Shown here: piece by piece, positions 42,656-50,953 of the stretch
Position numbering within the stretch: position 1 is the first letter of the stretch
Layout of the letters: every line of letters starts with the position of its first letter
Assembly (NCBI RefSeq): GCF_020215645.1
Contig: NZ_CP084058.1
Span: 9,052,001-9,116,000 of the forward strand
Length of the DNA stretch: 64,000 bases
Source: Nonomuraea gerenzanensis
Lineage (GTDB): Bacteria; Actinomycetota; Actinomycetes; Streptosporangiales; Streptosporangiaceae
Reading direction: 5' to 3'
Notes under the pieces: generated by a model
What the model saw: the letters and a program-made list of their open reading frames with translations, nothing else
Database searches by the model: none
Told to the model about the DNA's origin: nothing
Made by a program: the position numbers and the translations under genes

Positions 42656-42765
42656 AGCTCACTTGGCCCGTGGGGGCGCGGATGTGGGAAGCGGGCACCG
42701 GATTATTCTTCCCACAAGATAACCGACACCCATTCGACCCGCGCTTTTCCGGGCTTCGTAAGCTG
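42655..42765 (-). ncRNA. Y RNA-like unit 3 without a tRNA module
   Basis: The closing stem is CAGCTTAC/GTGAGCTG, GCCCG/CGGGC and GCGCGG/CCGCGC. The innermost helix covaries with units 1-2 (A-U to G-C). The core GTCGAA-TGGGTG-TCGGTTATC is intact. Instead of a tRNA-like part there is only a 9-bp hairpin TGTGGGAAG/CTTCCCACA with a 16-base loop. It is the first unit of the array in the direction of transcription. It could be a short Ro60-binding RNA or the result of module loss. Confidence 0.65.
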
Positions 42766-43073
42766 TCTTCAACGTTAGCGATCTGCGTGGCGCGCCACAT
42801 CTGATTATTCGCCGGGTTAGGAAATGCCAGGGCATGGCTGCGGCAGGGATGGAGCTCCCCACTGGAACAACGGCCCTCGGCCCGCGGTCTTTGGTCCGCT
42901 GGGCTCTGCCTGGGATGAGGCAGACGCGAAGACCGAACCTACGCCAGTCACTGACCACCTGGGCTTGTCGCGATCATCCCGGAGCCGAGGCCCCCGCCGG
43001 AGGCATCAGACCTTGACCAGCCCCGCACCTGCGGACACTGTGATCTGAGCGATCGCGGCTGAAGGGCGGATGC
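42766..43073. other. Gene-poor region between the Y RNA array and the integrase remnant
   Basis: No convincing gene. It should hold the promoter of the minus-strand Y RNA array, but no clear -35/-10 pair is seen. A perfect 12-bp palindrome GTGGCGCGCCAC (42787-42798) lies 22 bases upstream of unit 3 and could be a regulatory site. The rest looks like decayed sequence of the former mobile element. Confidence 0.5.
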
Positions 43074-43169
43074 ATGCTGGGCTTGGGCTGGTACGAAGCG
43101 CTGCTCATCGCGGTCCTGGTGATGGCTGTCGTAGTCGCCATCATGCTGCTACGGCGTCGGCGCCATTAG
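43074..43169 (+). CDS. 31-residue single-helix membrane protein
   Basis: The peptide MLGLGWYEALLIAVLVMAVV continues into a Val/Ile/Met helix and ends LLRRRRH. This is an almost textbook single membrane helix with a positive inside tail. ATG 43074 has GAAGGG (43061-43066) at 7 bases. An overlapping longer frame from 43070 has no such pattern. Small hydrophobic peptides like this are often missed. Its neighbour is a decayed integrase, so it may be an element leftover. Function unknown. Confidence 0.5.
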   Translation: MLGLGWYEALLIAVLVMAVVVAIMLLRRRRH

Positions 43170-43309
43170 CGTCAGGCGAGGGGCGCGGCGCTGAGGTCGG
43201 CGGGTCACTTGGTACGGCGCGCACGGCGGTCGGCGTGGCGGCCCGGCGCTGCCGCCGGCCGGGACCAGCCCCCGGGCCGCACGCCCGGGCGGGAGCCCGT
43301 ACGGTCGCC

Positions 43310-43635
43310 ATGCCAGCAGCGATCATCCCGGCGCTCCGCGATCACCTCGACCAGTTCACCGACCCGGCAGCCGACGCACTAGGAAGATCGGCTTCCCGGG
43401 CCTGCACTCCCACGATCTCCGGCACACCGGCGACACAAACGCCGCCGGCTCCGGCGCAAGTCTCGAAGATCTCATGCAACGGATGGGACACGACTTCGTC
43501 CGCGCCGCGCTGATCTATCGACACAGCACAGCAGAAGCCGATCGCAAGATCGCCGATCCCATGAGCGACGAGATCAACCAGAGCAACCCGGACGACGAAG
43601 ATGGATCTTCAGGAGTGCTCGCCCGCGTGACCTGA
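43310..43635 (+). pseudogene. Decayed tyrosine recombinase (integrase), C-terminal part
   Basis: Frame 1 of the remnant reads AIIPALRDHLDQFTDPAADA, like the middle of phage-type integrases. After a frameshift and a deletion, the end reads FPGLHSHDLRHTGDTNAAGS, LMQRMGHDFVRAALIYRHST. The catalytic HDLRH, MGH and Tyr (LIYRH) are visible. The N-terminus and part of the middle are gone. It ends 60 bp from the 3' end of tRNA-Val, where such enzymes usually integrate. Confidence 0.75.
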
Positions 43636-43694
43636 TGGCACGTTGATGGCGCGACAACCCCTAGCATGATCGCTGTGGGGCTTCTTGATGCAGG

Positions 43695-43766
43695 TGGGCG
43701 GTACTGGGTTCGAACCAGTGACCCCTCGCTTGTAAGGCGAGTGCTCTACCGCTGAGCTAACCGCCC
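43695..43766 (-). tRNA. tRNA-Val (anticodon UAC)
   Basis: The 72-base cloverleaf folds without mismatches. Acceptor GGGCGGT pairs with ACCGCCC (43696-43702), D-arm GCTC/GAGC, anticodon arm CTCGC-CTTACAA-GCGAG, T-arm CTGGTTCGAACCCAG. The anticodon is TAC (Val). CCA is not encoded. It is a normal linear tRNA, unlike the permuted tRNA-like elements nearby. A broken integrase beside it marks an old attachment site. Confidence 0.95.
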
Positions 43767-43783
43767 CTGATCGGCACTACACC

Positions 43784-44725
43784 TTACGACACCAACGGCC
43801 CCGATCGCACATCCAAAGCCCACCCAGGCCCCAGCTCAGGCCGCCCCGCCGCACGCCAGCCCAGCAATGACGCACCCAGCATGCCGGCGTCCACGCCGAG
43901 CGCGGCCGGGACCAGCGGGGGTGCCTCGCGGAAGGCCAGGCGCTTGATCAGGCGGGTGCGGACCGGGTCGAACAGGGCCGGGCCGGCTTCCGCCAGGCCG
44001 CCGCCGAGGACGATGACCGAGGGGTCGAGCAGCAGCGTGTACGTGGCTAGGGCCAGCGAGAGCGCCTCCACGGCCTCGTCCCAGACCTCGATGGCGATCG
44101 GGTCGTCCGAGGAGACCACCTGCTCGGCCTTGACGCCCTCCACGCCGGCTCGCTGGCTGTAGCGGCGGCCGACCGAGGCGGCCGAGGCGTACGTCTCCAG
44201 GCAGCCGAACTGGCCGCATGCGCACTGCTCGCCGTCCGGGAAGACCGGGGTGTGGCCGATCTCGCCGGCCCAGCCGGAGGAGCCGCCGTACGGTTCGCCG
44301 CGGATGATCGAGGCGCCGGCGATGCCGGTGCCGATGGGGAGGAAGAGGAAGTCCGTCAGGCCGCGGCCGGCGCCGAGGATGCTCTCGGCCAGGCCGCCCG
44401 TGCGGACGTCGTGGCCCAGCATGACCGGGATGTCCAGGGTGGTGAAGCTGGAGGCCGGGACGTCGCGCCAGCCGAGGTTCGCCGCGTACACGGCCGAGCT
44501 GTCCGTCACCAGTCCCGGCACGGCCAGGCCGACGCCGGCCGGGTTGCCGTCGCCCGAGGCGGCCAGGTGGCTGATGAAGTCGGAGATGGCCGTTACGACC
44601 GCCTCCGGGCCCTCGGTTCGGGGGGTCGGGCGCCGCTCGCTCAGCAGCACCGCGCCGGACTCGCTGACCAGGCCGCCCTTCATGGACGTGCCACCGACGT
44701 CGAGCGCGACGACGAACGAACTCAT
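43784..44725 (-). CDS. ROK-family sugar kinase
   Basis: The 313-residue protein has the ROK layout: ATP-binding VVALDVGGTSMKGGLVSESG, the sugar-contact GHDVRTGGLAESILGAGRGL and EIGHTPVF, and the zinc motif CACGQFGCLETYASA. There is no N-terminal helix-turn-helix, so it is a kinase rather than an NagC-type repressor. Glucose or N-acetylglucosamine-like sugars are the expected substrates. ATG 44725 is chosen over GTG 44734. Helically phased 11-bp repeats lie 130 bases upstream. Confidence 0.88.
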   Translation of the reverse strand: MSSFVVALDVGGTSMKGGLVSESGAVLLSERRPTPRTEGPEAVVTAISDFISHLAASGDGNPAGVGLAVPGLVTDSSAVYAANLGWRDVPASSFTTLDIPVMLGHDVRTGGLAESILGAGRGLTDFLFLPIGTGIAGASIIRGEPYGGSSGWAGEIGHTPVFPDGEQCACGQFGCLETYASAASVGRRYSQRAGVEGVKAEQVVSSDDPIAIEVWDEAVEALSLALATYTLLLDPSVIVLGGGLAEAGPALFDPVRTRLIKRLAFREAPPLVPAALGVDAGMLGASLLGWRAAGRPELGPGWALDVRSGPLVS

Positions 44726-44852
44726 AGCGGACACGAAAGGAGACGATAGCGCAGCTCAGTAAATGTCTGGAAAGGGTGTGGTGGTCTGGAGCGCCGCATC
44801 GGGGGTTGGGTCGGTGGTGTTCGCCCGACGGTGGGGTGGTCCTCCACGTCTG

Positions 44853-44896
44853 GTCCAGGACTGATCCAGGGCCGATCCAGGGCCGATCCAGGGCTG
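44853..44896. repeat. Four tandem 11-bp repeats, GATCCAGGGCC
   Basis: Copies at 44864-44874, 44875-44885 and 44886-44896 are near identical, and 44853-44863 is a degenerate fourth. The 11-bp step is close to one helical turn. The array lies in the ~300-bp gap (44726-45028) between the ROK kinase start and a zinc-ribbon gene. Apart from this array nothing else is seen in the gap. Confidence 0.75.
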
Positions 44897-45028
44897 GTCG
44901 AGGTGGCCCGCGGCGTGCCGGGCGCTCACACGTTCCCCAGCTCCTGCGTGAGACGGCTCAGGGCGGGATGGGGACATGACGGGCATGCGCAGAGACCCCT
45001 GGGCCCCAGGCCGGGCTCACAGGGCTGC

Positions 45029-45346
45029 TCAGGCCCGTCCCAGCACCCGGTTGAGTGCCGCCTCGACCTCAGCCGACAGCCCGGGTGGCGGTGCCACGGG
45101 GGCTGGGTCCAGGGCCTCGGACGAGCGGGCCAGCCACACCGCCCCGCAGGACCTGCACTCGACCTCGCCCAGCCGGCAGATCAGTGCCGTGGAGGCGCAG
45201 GTGGTGCAGGAGTCGAGATCGAGGTCGTGCAGCCGTTGACAGTCCGGGCAGATCAGCACCTGGGACTCGTTGCGCACCCCGCGCTGCCACGGGCTGGCGC
45301 CACGCACCGGGTCCGTCTGCCGGGCCCCGCAGCGGTAGCAGGGCAT
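45029..45346 (-). CDS. Zinc-ribbon protein
   Basis: The 105-residue protein has four Cys pairs: CYRCGARQTDP, CPDCQRLHDL, CTTCAST and CRSCGAVW, enough for two zinc ribbons. A Pro/Ala tail ends in a short helix (EVEAALNRVLG). No catalytic motif is seen. ATG 45346 follows GGAGGG. It is transcribed in the same direction as the peroxiredoxin gene, 34 bases downstream of that gene's stop. Confidence 0.7.
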   Translation of the reverse strand: MPCYRCGARQTDPVRGASPWQRGVRNESQVLICPDCQRLHDLDLDSCTTCASTALICRLGEVECRSCGAVWLARSSEALDPAPVAPPPGLSAEVEAALNRVLGRA

Positions 45347-45380
45347 CCTTCCCTCCGTAAGTCACGAGGTCACCGTGAGG

Positions 45381-45842
45381 TCACGAAATATCGGCGAGTG
45401 CCTTGATGTAGTCGGCGACGTCGCGTGCGGAGGAGATCGGATTGACCACCGACCACCGGATCACGCCCTCACCGTCGATGATGAAGGTCCCCCGTCGAGC
45501 GAGCCCCTTCTCATCATCGAACACACCGTACGCCTGCGCGACCTGTCCGTGTGGCCAGAAATCGGAGAGCAGGGAGAACGTGTAACCCTCACGATCCGCC
45601 CACGCACGATGCGTGAAGACGGAGTCGACGGAGACGGTGAGCAGCCGCGCGCCCTCGATCGGTTGATCGCGCAGCGCGGACAGCTCGCTGGAACAGGTCC
45701 CGCTGAACGCCAGCGGGTAGAAGACCAGCACGACCTTCTCGCCCCGGAACTGAGCCAAGCTCACCGGGGTGCCGTGCTGGTCCTGCAGCTCGAAATCCGG
45801 AGCCAGGGCGCCGACCTCGGCAGGATGTGCGTTCACAGCCAT
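45381..45842 (-). CDS. AhpE/BCP-type peroxiredoxin
   Basis: The 153-residue protein has the thioredoxin-fold peroxiredoxin pattern: GALAPDFELQDQHGTPVSLA, VVLVFYPLAFSGTCSSELSA (peroxidatic Cys in SGTC), and LAQAYG-like and GTFIIDGEGVIRW segments later. The FSGTC rather than FTPVCT context is the AhpE type. It reduces hydrogen or organic peroxides, probably with mycothiol in this group. ATG 45842 is chosen; 45845 is equally possible. Its neighbour upstream is a DUF3052 gene. Confidence 0.85.
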   Translation of the reverse strand: MAVNAHPAEVGALAPDFELQDQHGTPVSLAQFRGEKVVLVFYPLAFSGTCSSELSALRDQPIEGARLLTVSVDSVFTHRAWADREGYTFSLLSDFWPHGQVAQAYGVFDDEKGLARRGTFIIDGEGVIRWSVVNPISSARDVADYIKALADIS

Positions 45843-45873
45843 CATCCTGCCGTACGGCAGGCGCTCAAGCTTC

Positions 45874-46302
45874 CTACCTCTTGCCCTTCGGCGGGACGAG
45901 CCTGGTCCCGGACCAGTCGGGTGCGGCCGAGATGCTGCTCGTCTGCGAGAGACCCGCGGTGGCGGCATCCTCCCCGATGTCGCTCGGCTCCACGTGGCCC
46001 TCGCGCCCCGCTTTGGGAGTCAGCAGCCAGATCTGGCCGCCATCGGCGAGTGATCGCATGGCGTTGGTGAGAGCGTCGAAGAGGTCCCCGTCGCCGTCGC
46101 GCCACCACAGCAGCACGACGTCCACGACGTCGTAACTGTCCTCGTCCAGCAGCTCGTTGCCGGTCAGGTCTTCGATGGACCCACGAAGCTCGTCGTCGAC
46201 GTCCTCGTCCCAACCGATCTCCTGCACCACCTGACCCGACTTGAGGCCGAGTCGTTCGGCCAGGCCGCGCTCGCCCTGCGCCTGACCCGCGGTCGCGCTC
46301 AC
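45874..46302 (-). CDS. DUF3052 family protein
   Basis: The 142-residue acidic protein reads SATAGQAQGERGLAERLGLK, VVQEIGWDEDVDDELRGSIE and DVVDVVLLWWRDGDGDLFDA. These are the conserved DUF3052 blocks, an actinobacterial family with no known activity. GTG 46302 has AGGAGGG at 46311-46317. In other actinomycetes it often lies beside aceE and AhpE-type genes, as it does here, suggesting a conserved neighbourhood rather than a shared pathway. Confidence 0.85.
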   Translation of the reverse strand: MSATAGQAQGERGLAERLGLKSGQVVQEIGWDEDVDDELRGSIEDLTGNELLDEDSYDVVDVVLLWWRDGDGDLFDALTNAMRSLADGGQIWLLTPKAGREGHVEPSDIGEDAATAGLSQTSSISAAPDWSGTRLVPPKGKR

Positions 46303-46419
46303 GTTTATCCCTCCTGCTTGAGTGGCCCCGCTTATGCGGTTTATCGCTTCGGCACAGTCCACACGCTGTGACCCTCAGTCGTCAACGGTCGCCACGGGTA
46401 CGGCCGTAGTCGGTCAGAA

Positions 46420-46827
46420 TCAATCAGACAAAAACGACAGGCGAACCTGGCGTTGCGGGTTGTCGACGTTCAGATCGATCAAGGCGACCGACTGCCACGT
46501 ACCCAGCGCCATTCGCTTGCCCAGCACGGGGATCGTCGCGTACGGCGGGATCAGCGCGGGCATCACGTGGGACCTGCCATGTCCCTCGGACCCGTGGGCA
46601 TGACGCCAGCGGTCGTCGGCCGGCAGCAGGTCACGCAGCGCCGCCAGCAGGTCGTCGTCACTGCCCGACCCCAGCTCGAGCAGTGCCACGCCCGCCGTCG
46701 CATGCGGCACGAAGACGTGCAGCAGGCCGTCTTCACCCTGGGCACGTACGAAATCGGCGCATTCGGCCGTGATGTCGTGCACCGTCTCGCGTGAACCCGT
46801 GGCCACAGAGATGATTTCAGATCTCAC
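46420..46827 (-). CDS. YjbQ-family protein (UPF0047)
   Basis: The 135-residue protein matches YjbQ: VHDITAECADFVRAQGEDGL, LHVFVPHATAGVALLELGSG, SHVMPALIPPYATIPVLGKR and ALGTWQSVALIDLNVDNPQR. The His and Arg positions of the putative active site are present. YjbQ has weak thiamine-phosphate synthase activity in vitro; the natural role is unclear. GTG 46827 has an AGGA site. It follows the DUF1918 gene by 9 bases. Confidence 0.88.
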   Translation of the reverse strand: MRSEIISVATGSRETVHDITAECADFVRAQGEDGLLHVFVPHATAGVALLELGSGSDDDLLAALRDLLPADDRWRHAHGSEGHGRSHVMPALIPPYATIPVLGKRMALGTWQSVALIDLNVDNPQRQVRLSFLSD

Positions 46828-46836
46828 ACGGAAATC

Positions 46837-47019
46837 CTACTTAGGCACGACCACGGCATCGGGGCCCGGAAACACCAGCCCGGTGTGCCCGTCGTCGAAC
46901 CGGACCATGTACGGAGGCCCGCCGTCGGTGCCCTGCACCTCCGTGATTACGCCGCCCCGGTCCCTTTCGCCAACGGTATTCCCGTGCATCAGGAGCCGGT
47001 CGCCAACCGTCGCATTCAT
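46837..47019 (-). CDS. DUF1918 protein
   Basis: The 60-residue protein is a small SH3-like barrel: NATVGDRLLMHGNTVGERDR, then GPPYMVRFDDGHTGLVFPGP. This is the DUF1918 pattern. The GGGAGGT motif ends right against the ATG at 47019, leaving about one base, which is much closer than usual, so the start is either inefficient or the transcript uses another signal. It is 9 bases from the yjbQ-like start and is probably co-transcribed. Confidence 0.75.
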   Translation of the reverse strand: MNATVGDRLLMHGNTVGERDRGGVITEVQGTDGGPPYMVRFDDGHTGLVFPGPDAVVVPK

Positions 47020-47779
47020 ACCTCCCAGATTGGTACGCGGATAGCCGGACGAAAAGAGCGATTCCGAAGTTTTGCCGTGGGGGGTGGGGGAGATCAAATG
47101 ATGGCCGAATTGTTACCAGCCACGGGGGCGGTGGCGTGTGTCCGGAGGGGGCTCGGGTGCTTCCAGGGCGGGCCATGGCGGGGTGGTGGAGCGGCGGGGT
47201 TGTGCGGTGTGTGGGGTGGTGGGTGGCCGAGGGATCGGCTGAGGGATGGTTCGGGACCGCTCCAGCGGGGCGCACAGTTCGGCGGGTGAGCGAGTGAGCG
47301 GCGCGCCGGCGGCTGGGCGTGCCGGCGGGCGCCCCGTGCGGGCGGGCGGGCCGGTGGGCACATGCCGGTGCCATGTCTCGGCTTGCGGCGCCATGTCACG
47401 CGGCGCATCGCACACCGGCATATAAGAGAGGTGCGAACGCACGGAACAGCGCCCGCAGCCAGCCGGCACAGAGGGACGACGACGCGCCCGGGAACGCCGC
47501 CTCATGCCGCACGAAACGGCACCCGCCCCCGCGAAACTGCGCCCGCCCCGCGCCAGCGCCGACCAGTGCATAGGCTCGAACCCCAGCCACCGAGCGAGCA
47601 CCCCTCATACCACCCCCGCACCCACCCACCGCCCGAGGGGCACACAGCCACCCCTCCCCCACGACGGCTAGACTCGCCCGCCGCGAGTAACCACCTCCCT
47701 CCCGGGGAGGCTAGGAGCTACGAAGGAGGCATCCCGGGCGCATCCTGGATTCGAGCGAAATTTCGTCCGTTTTCCTGTC
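47020..47779. other. Long intergenic region with strand-composition switch
   Basis: No convincing gene in 760 bases. The plus strand is G-rich (GGGG and GGTGG runs) from about 47075 to 47360 and turns C-rich from 47440 to 47690. Open frames here are low-complexity shadows. The last 120 bases become AT-richer and carry the aceE promoter. A decayed gene pair or a structured leader are possible. Confidence 0.5.
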
Positions 47780-47807
47780 TTGTTAAATTGCTCCCGCGAT
47801 GTAACCT
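47780..47807 (+). promoter_or_regulatory. Candidate aceE promoter
   Basis: TTGTTA (47780-47785) and TAACCT (47802-47807) are spaced 16 bases apart in the only AT-rich patch before aceE, about 165 bases upstream of its start. The leader is therefore long. Confidence 0.4.
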
Positions 47808-47972
47808 TTGGTGGCGATTCGTCCTACCATCGGTGGTCTAGGCCATCGTAGATGGCCCTGCCAGCAGGGACACTCTGGTTACCGGCCAGTAGAGATGCGT
47901 TTTCTACGGCTAGCGACCAGGATGGAAGGCGACCCAGACCAGACATCAGTCCATCTCGGAAGGCGAGACCCA

Positions 47973-50720
47973 GTGGCTTCCGGACGCCAGCGATTCTCGA
48001 TCATCAGCGACGGCCTACCCAGCCAGCTGCCTGATGTCGACCCCAGCGAGACCAACGAGTGGCTCGAGTCTCTCGACAACGTCGTCAAGACCGAAGGACG
48101 CACCAGAGCCCGCTACCTCATGCTCCGCATGCTGGAGCGCGCCCGCGAGCACCAGGTCGGCGTGCCGGGCCTGCGCAGCACCGACTACATCAACACGATC
48201 CCGCCGGAGCGCGAGCCCTGGTTCCCGGGTGATGAGCACGTCGAGCGCCGCATCCGCGCCTATATCCGCTGGAATGCGGCCGTCATGGTGTCCAGGGCCA
48301 ACGCCCGCACCAACGTGGGCGGCCACATCGCCACCTACGCCTCCGCCGCCTCCCTGTACGAGGTGGGCTTCAACCACTTCTTCCGCGGCAAGGACCACGG
48401 CGAGTCGGGCGACCAGGTCTTCTTCCAGGGCCACGCGGCGCCCGGCATCTACGCCCGCGCCTTCCTCGAAGGACGGCTCAACGAGTCGCAGCTCGACGCG
48501 TTCCGCCAGGAGCTGTCGCACGGCTTCCACGGCCTGCCCTCCTACCCGCACCCGCGCCTGATGCCGGACTTCTGGGAGTTCCCGACGGTCTCCATGGGCC
48601 TGGGCCCGATCGGCGCGATCTACCAGGCGCGGTTCAACCGCTACCTGCTCAACCGGCAGATCAAGGACACCAGCCGCAGCCACGTGTGGGCGTTCCTCGG
48701 CGACGGCGAGATGGACGAGCCCGAGTCGCTCGGCGCGATCGGCCTGGCCGCGCGTGAGGAGCTCGACAACCTCACGTTCGTGATCAACTGCAACCTGCAG
48801 CGGCTCGACGGCCCGGTACGCGGCAACGGCAAGATCATCCAGGAGCTGGAGTCCTACTTCCGCGGCGCCGGCTGGAACGTCATCAAGGTCGTGTGGGGCC
48901 GCGACTGGGACCCGCTGCTGGCCGCCGACGTCGACGGCGTGCTGGTCAACCAGATGAACACCACCCCCGACGGCCAGTTCCAGACCTATTCGGTCGAGTC
49001 GGGCGCCTACATCCGCGACAACTTCTTCGGCTCCGACCCGCGCCTGCGCAAGATGGTCGAGCACCTGACCGACGACGACATCCGCAAGCTGTCGCGCGGC
49101 GGCCACGACTACCGCAAGGTGTACGCGGCGTTCAAGGCGGCCCGCGAGCACGTCGGCCAGCCGACGGTGATCCTCGCCCAGACCATCAAGGGCTGGACGC
49201 TCGGCAAGGACTTCGAGGCCCGCAACGCCACCCACCAGATGAAGAAGCTCACCAAGGCCGAGCTGAAGGAGTTCAGGGACCGGCTCTACCTGCCGATCCC
49301 CGACTCGGCCCTGGAGGGCGACCTGCCCCCGTACTTCCACCCGGGCGAGAACGACCCCGAGATCCAGTACATGAAGGAGCGCCGCGCGGCGCTCGGCGGC
49401 GTGCTGCCCAAGCGGGTCGTGCGCGCCAAGCCGCTGCAGCTGCCCGGTGACGAGGTCTACAAGCAGTTCTCCAAGGGCTCGGGCAAGCAGCAGGTGGCCA
49501 CCACCATGGCCTTCGTCCGGCTGCTGAAGGACCTCATGCGCGACAAGGAGATCGGCAAGCGGTTCGTGCCGATCATCCCCGACGAGGCCCGCACGTTCGG
49601 CATGGACGCCATGTTCCCGAGCGCGAAGATCTACTCGCCGCACGGCCAGACGTACGAGGCCGTCGACCGCGAGCTGCTGCTGTCGTACAAGGAGTCGACC
49701 GTCGGTCAGATCCTGCACGAGGGCATCAACGAGGCCGGGTCGATGGCCTCCACGACCGCGGCCGGCACGTCGTACGCCACGCACGGCGAGCACATGATCC
49801 CGATCTACATCTTCTACTCGATGTTCGGCTGGCAGCGCACCGGCGACCAGATGTGGCAGATGGCCGACCAGATGACGCGCGGCTTCCTGCTGGGCGCCAC
49901 GGCGGGCCGCACCACGCTGAACGGCGAGGGCCTGCAGCACGAGGACGGCCACACGCCGCTCATCGCCTCGACGAACCCGGCGGCCGTCTCCTACGACCCG
50001 TCCTGGGCCTACGAGACCGCCTACATCGTCAAGGACGGCCTGCGCCGCATGTACGGCGAGGCGCAGGAGAACGTCTTCTACTACCTCACCGTCTACAACG
50101 AGCCCTACGTCCAGCCCGCCGAGCCGGCGAACCTCGACGTGCAGGGCCTGCTCAAGGGCCTGTACAAGTTCGCCGAGGCGCCGCAGACGCAGGGCCCGAA
50201 GGCCAACATCCTGGCCTCCGGAGTGGCGGGCCCGTGGGCGATGGAGGCCCAGCGCCTGCTGGCGGAAGACTGGGGCGTGTCGGCCGACGTGTGGTCGGCG
50301 ACGTCGTGGTCGGAGCTGCGCCGCGACGCGCTGGCGTGCGACGAGCACAACCTGCTCAACCCGGACGCCGAGCCCCGCGTCCCCTACGTCACCCAGGTGC
50401 TCTCGCAGGCCCAGGGCCCGTTCGTGGGGGTCAGCGACTACATGAAGGCCGTCCAGGACCAGATCGCGCAGTGGGTGCCGGGTGACTGGTCCTCGCTGGG
50501 CACCGACGGGTTCGGCCTGTCCGACACCCGCTCGGCGCTGCGCCGCCACTTCCACGTGGACGCCGCCTCGATCACGCTGGCCGTGCTGACCAGCCTGGTC
50601 AAGCGGGGCGAGCTCGACGGCGAGGTGCTGCGCGAGGCCATCGCCAAGTACCACCTCAAGAACGGCGTCACCGAGGCCGGCGGCGCGGAGAGCAACGACA
50701 CCCAGTCCATGGGCGTCTGA
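47973..50720 (+). CDS. aceE: Pyruvate dehydrogenase E1 component (homodimeric)
   Basis: The 915-residue protein has the AceE layout. The thiamine-diphosphate motif is [20 protein letters not shown] ending in NCN. The start reads [15 protein letters not shown]. Other marks are [19 protein letters not shown], and later [20 protein letters not shown]. It decarboxylates pyruvate and hands the acetyl group to E2, feeding acetyl-CoA into the cell. GTG 47973 is chosen because GGAAGG (47958-47963) is 9 bases upstream and relatives begin [14 protein letters not shown]; a longer in-frame start would add unconserved residues. A strong hairpin follows the stop. Confidence 0.95.
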   Translation: MASGRQRFSIISDGLPSQLPDVDPSETNEWLESLDNVVKTEGRTRARYLMLRMLERAREHQVGVPGLRSTDYINTIPPEREPWFPGDEHVERRIRAYIRWNAAVMVSRANARTNVGGHIATYASAASLYEVGFNHFFRGKDHGESGDQVFFQGHAAPGIYARAFLEGRLNESQLDAFRQELSHGFHGLPSYPHPRLMPDFWEFPTVSMGLGPIGAIYQARFNRYLLNRQIKDTSRSHVWAFLGDGEMDEPESLGAIGLAAREELDNLTFVINCNLQRLDGPVRGNGKIIQELESYFRGAGWNVIKVVWGRDWDPLLAADVDGVLVNQMNTTPDGQFQTYSVESGAYIRDNFFGSDPRLRKMVEHLTDDDIRKLSRGGHDYRKVYAAFKAAREHVGQPTVILAQTIKGWTLGKDFEARNATHQMKKLTKAELKEFRDRLYLPIPDSALEGDLPPYFHPGENDPEIQYMKERRAALGGVLPKRVVRAKPLQLPGDEVYKQFSKGSGKQQVATTMAFVRLLKDLMRDKEIGKRFVPIIPDEARTFGMDAMFPSAKIYSPHGQTYEAVDRELLLSYKESTVGQILHEGINEAGSMASTTAAGTSYATHGEHMIPIYIFYSMFGWQRTGDQMWQMADQMTRGFLLGATAGRTTLNGEGLQHEDGHTPLIASTNPAAVSYDPSWAYETAYIVKDGLRRMYGEAQENVFYYLTVYNEPYVQPAEPANLDVQGLLKGLYKFAEAPQTQGPKANILASGVAGPWAMEAQRLLAEDWGVSADVWSATSWSELRRDALACDEHNLLNPDAEPRVPYVTQVLSQAQGPFVGVSDYMKAVQDQIAQWVPGDWSSLGTDGFGLSDTRSALRRHFHVDAASITLAVLTSLVKRGELDGEVLREAIAKYHLKNGVTEAGGAESNDTQSMGV

Positions 50721-50733
50721 GTCATCCAGCAGG

Positions 50734-50766
50734 GGCGCTCCCGCGAACATTCATCGCGGGAGCGCC
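50734..50766 (+). terminator. Perfect 13-bp hairpin after aceE
   Basis: GGCGCTCCCGCGA (50734-50746) pairs exactly with 50754-50766 around a 7-base loop, 14 bases after the stop. It is a strong terminator. Confidence 0.85.
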
Positions 50767-50800
50767 GTCATATTCGGCCGTCCGCGCCGTTTGGCCCAGT

Positions 50801-50891
50801 GAGGCGGCACGTTCAGGAGGGGTACGTGCCGCCTCACCCTGGTTGAATGCGGGGCACGTTCAGGAGGGGTACGTGCCGCCTCACCCTGGTT
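50801..50891. repeat. Two near-exact 39-bp repeats containing palindromes
   Basis: A 39-bp block beginning GGCACGTTCAGGAGGGGTAC occurs at 50806-50844 and again at 50853-50891 (period 47). In the first copy GAGGCGGCACGT (50801-50812) pairs with ACGTGCCGCCTC across 11 bases; the second keeps GCACGT/ACGTGC. They lie between the aceE terminator and the S33 peptidase gene, just upstream of its start. They may be operators of that gene or paired RNA hairpins. Confidence 0.75.
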
Positions 50892-50953
50892 TGGTGCACG
50901 GTCACGTATTGTGGGCACTACTTCCCCCTGAGAGATGTGAGGGGAAGTTTCGA

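Noticed and set aside
42438..42804. Plus-strand protein frames across the Y RNA array
   Set aside because: Their apparent coding comes from tRNA-like and stem sequences; they have no family features and no ribosome site.
44756..44986. Small minus-strand protein in the ROK/zinc-ribbon gap
   Set aside because: Its frame is made mostly of the 11-bp repeats and has no ribosome site.
47113..47601. A minus-strand 162-residue protein in the intergenic region before aceE
   Set aside because: Low-complexity Pro/Arg/Ala sequence, no ribosome site, and it overlaps the composition switch.
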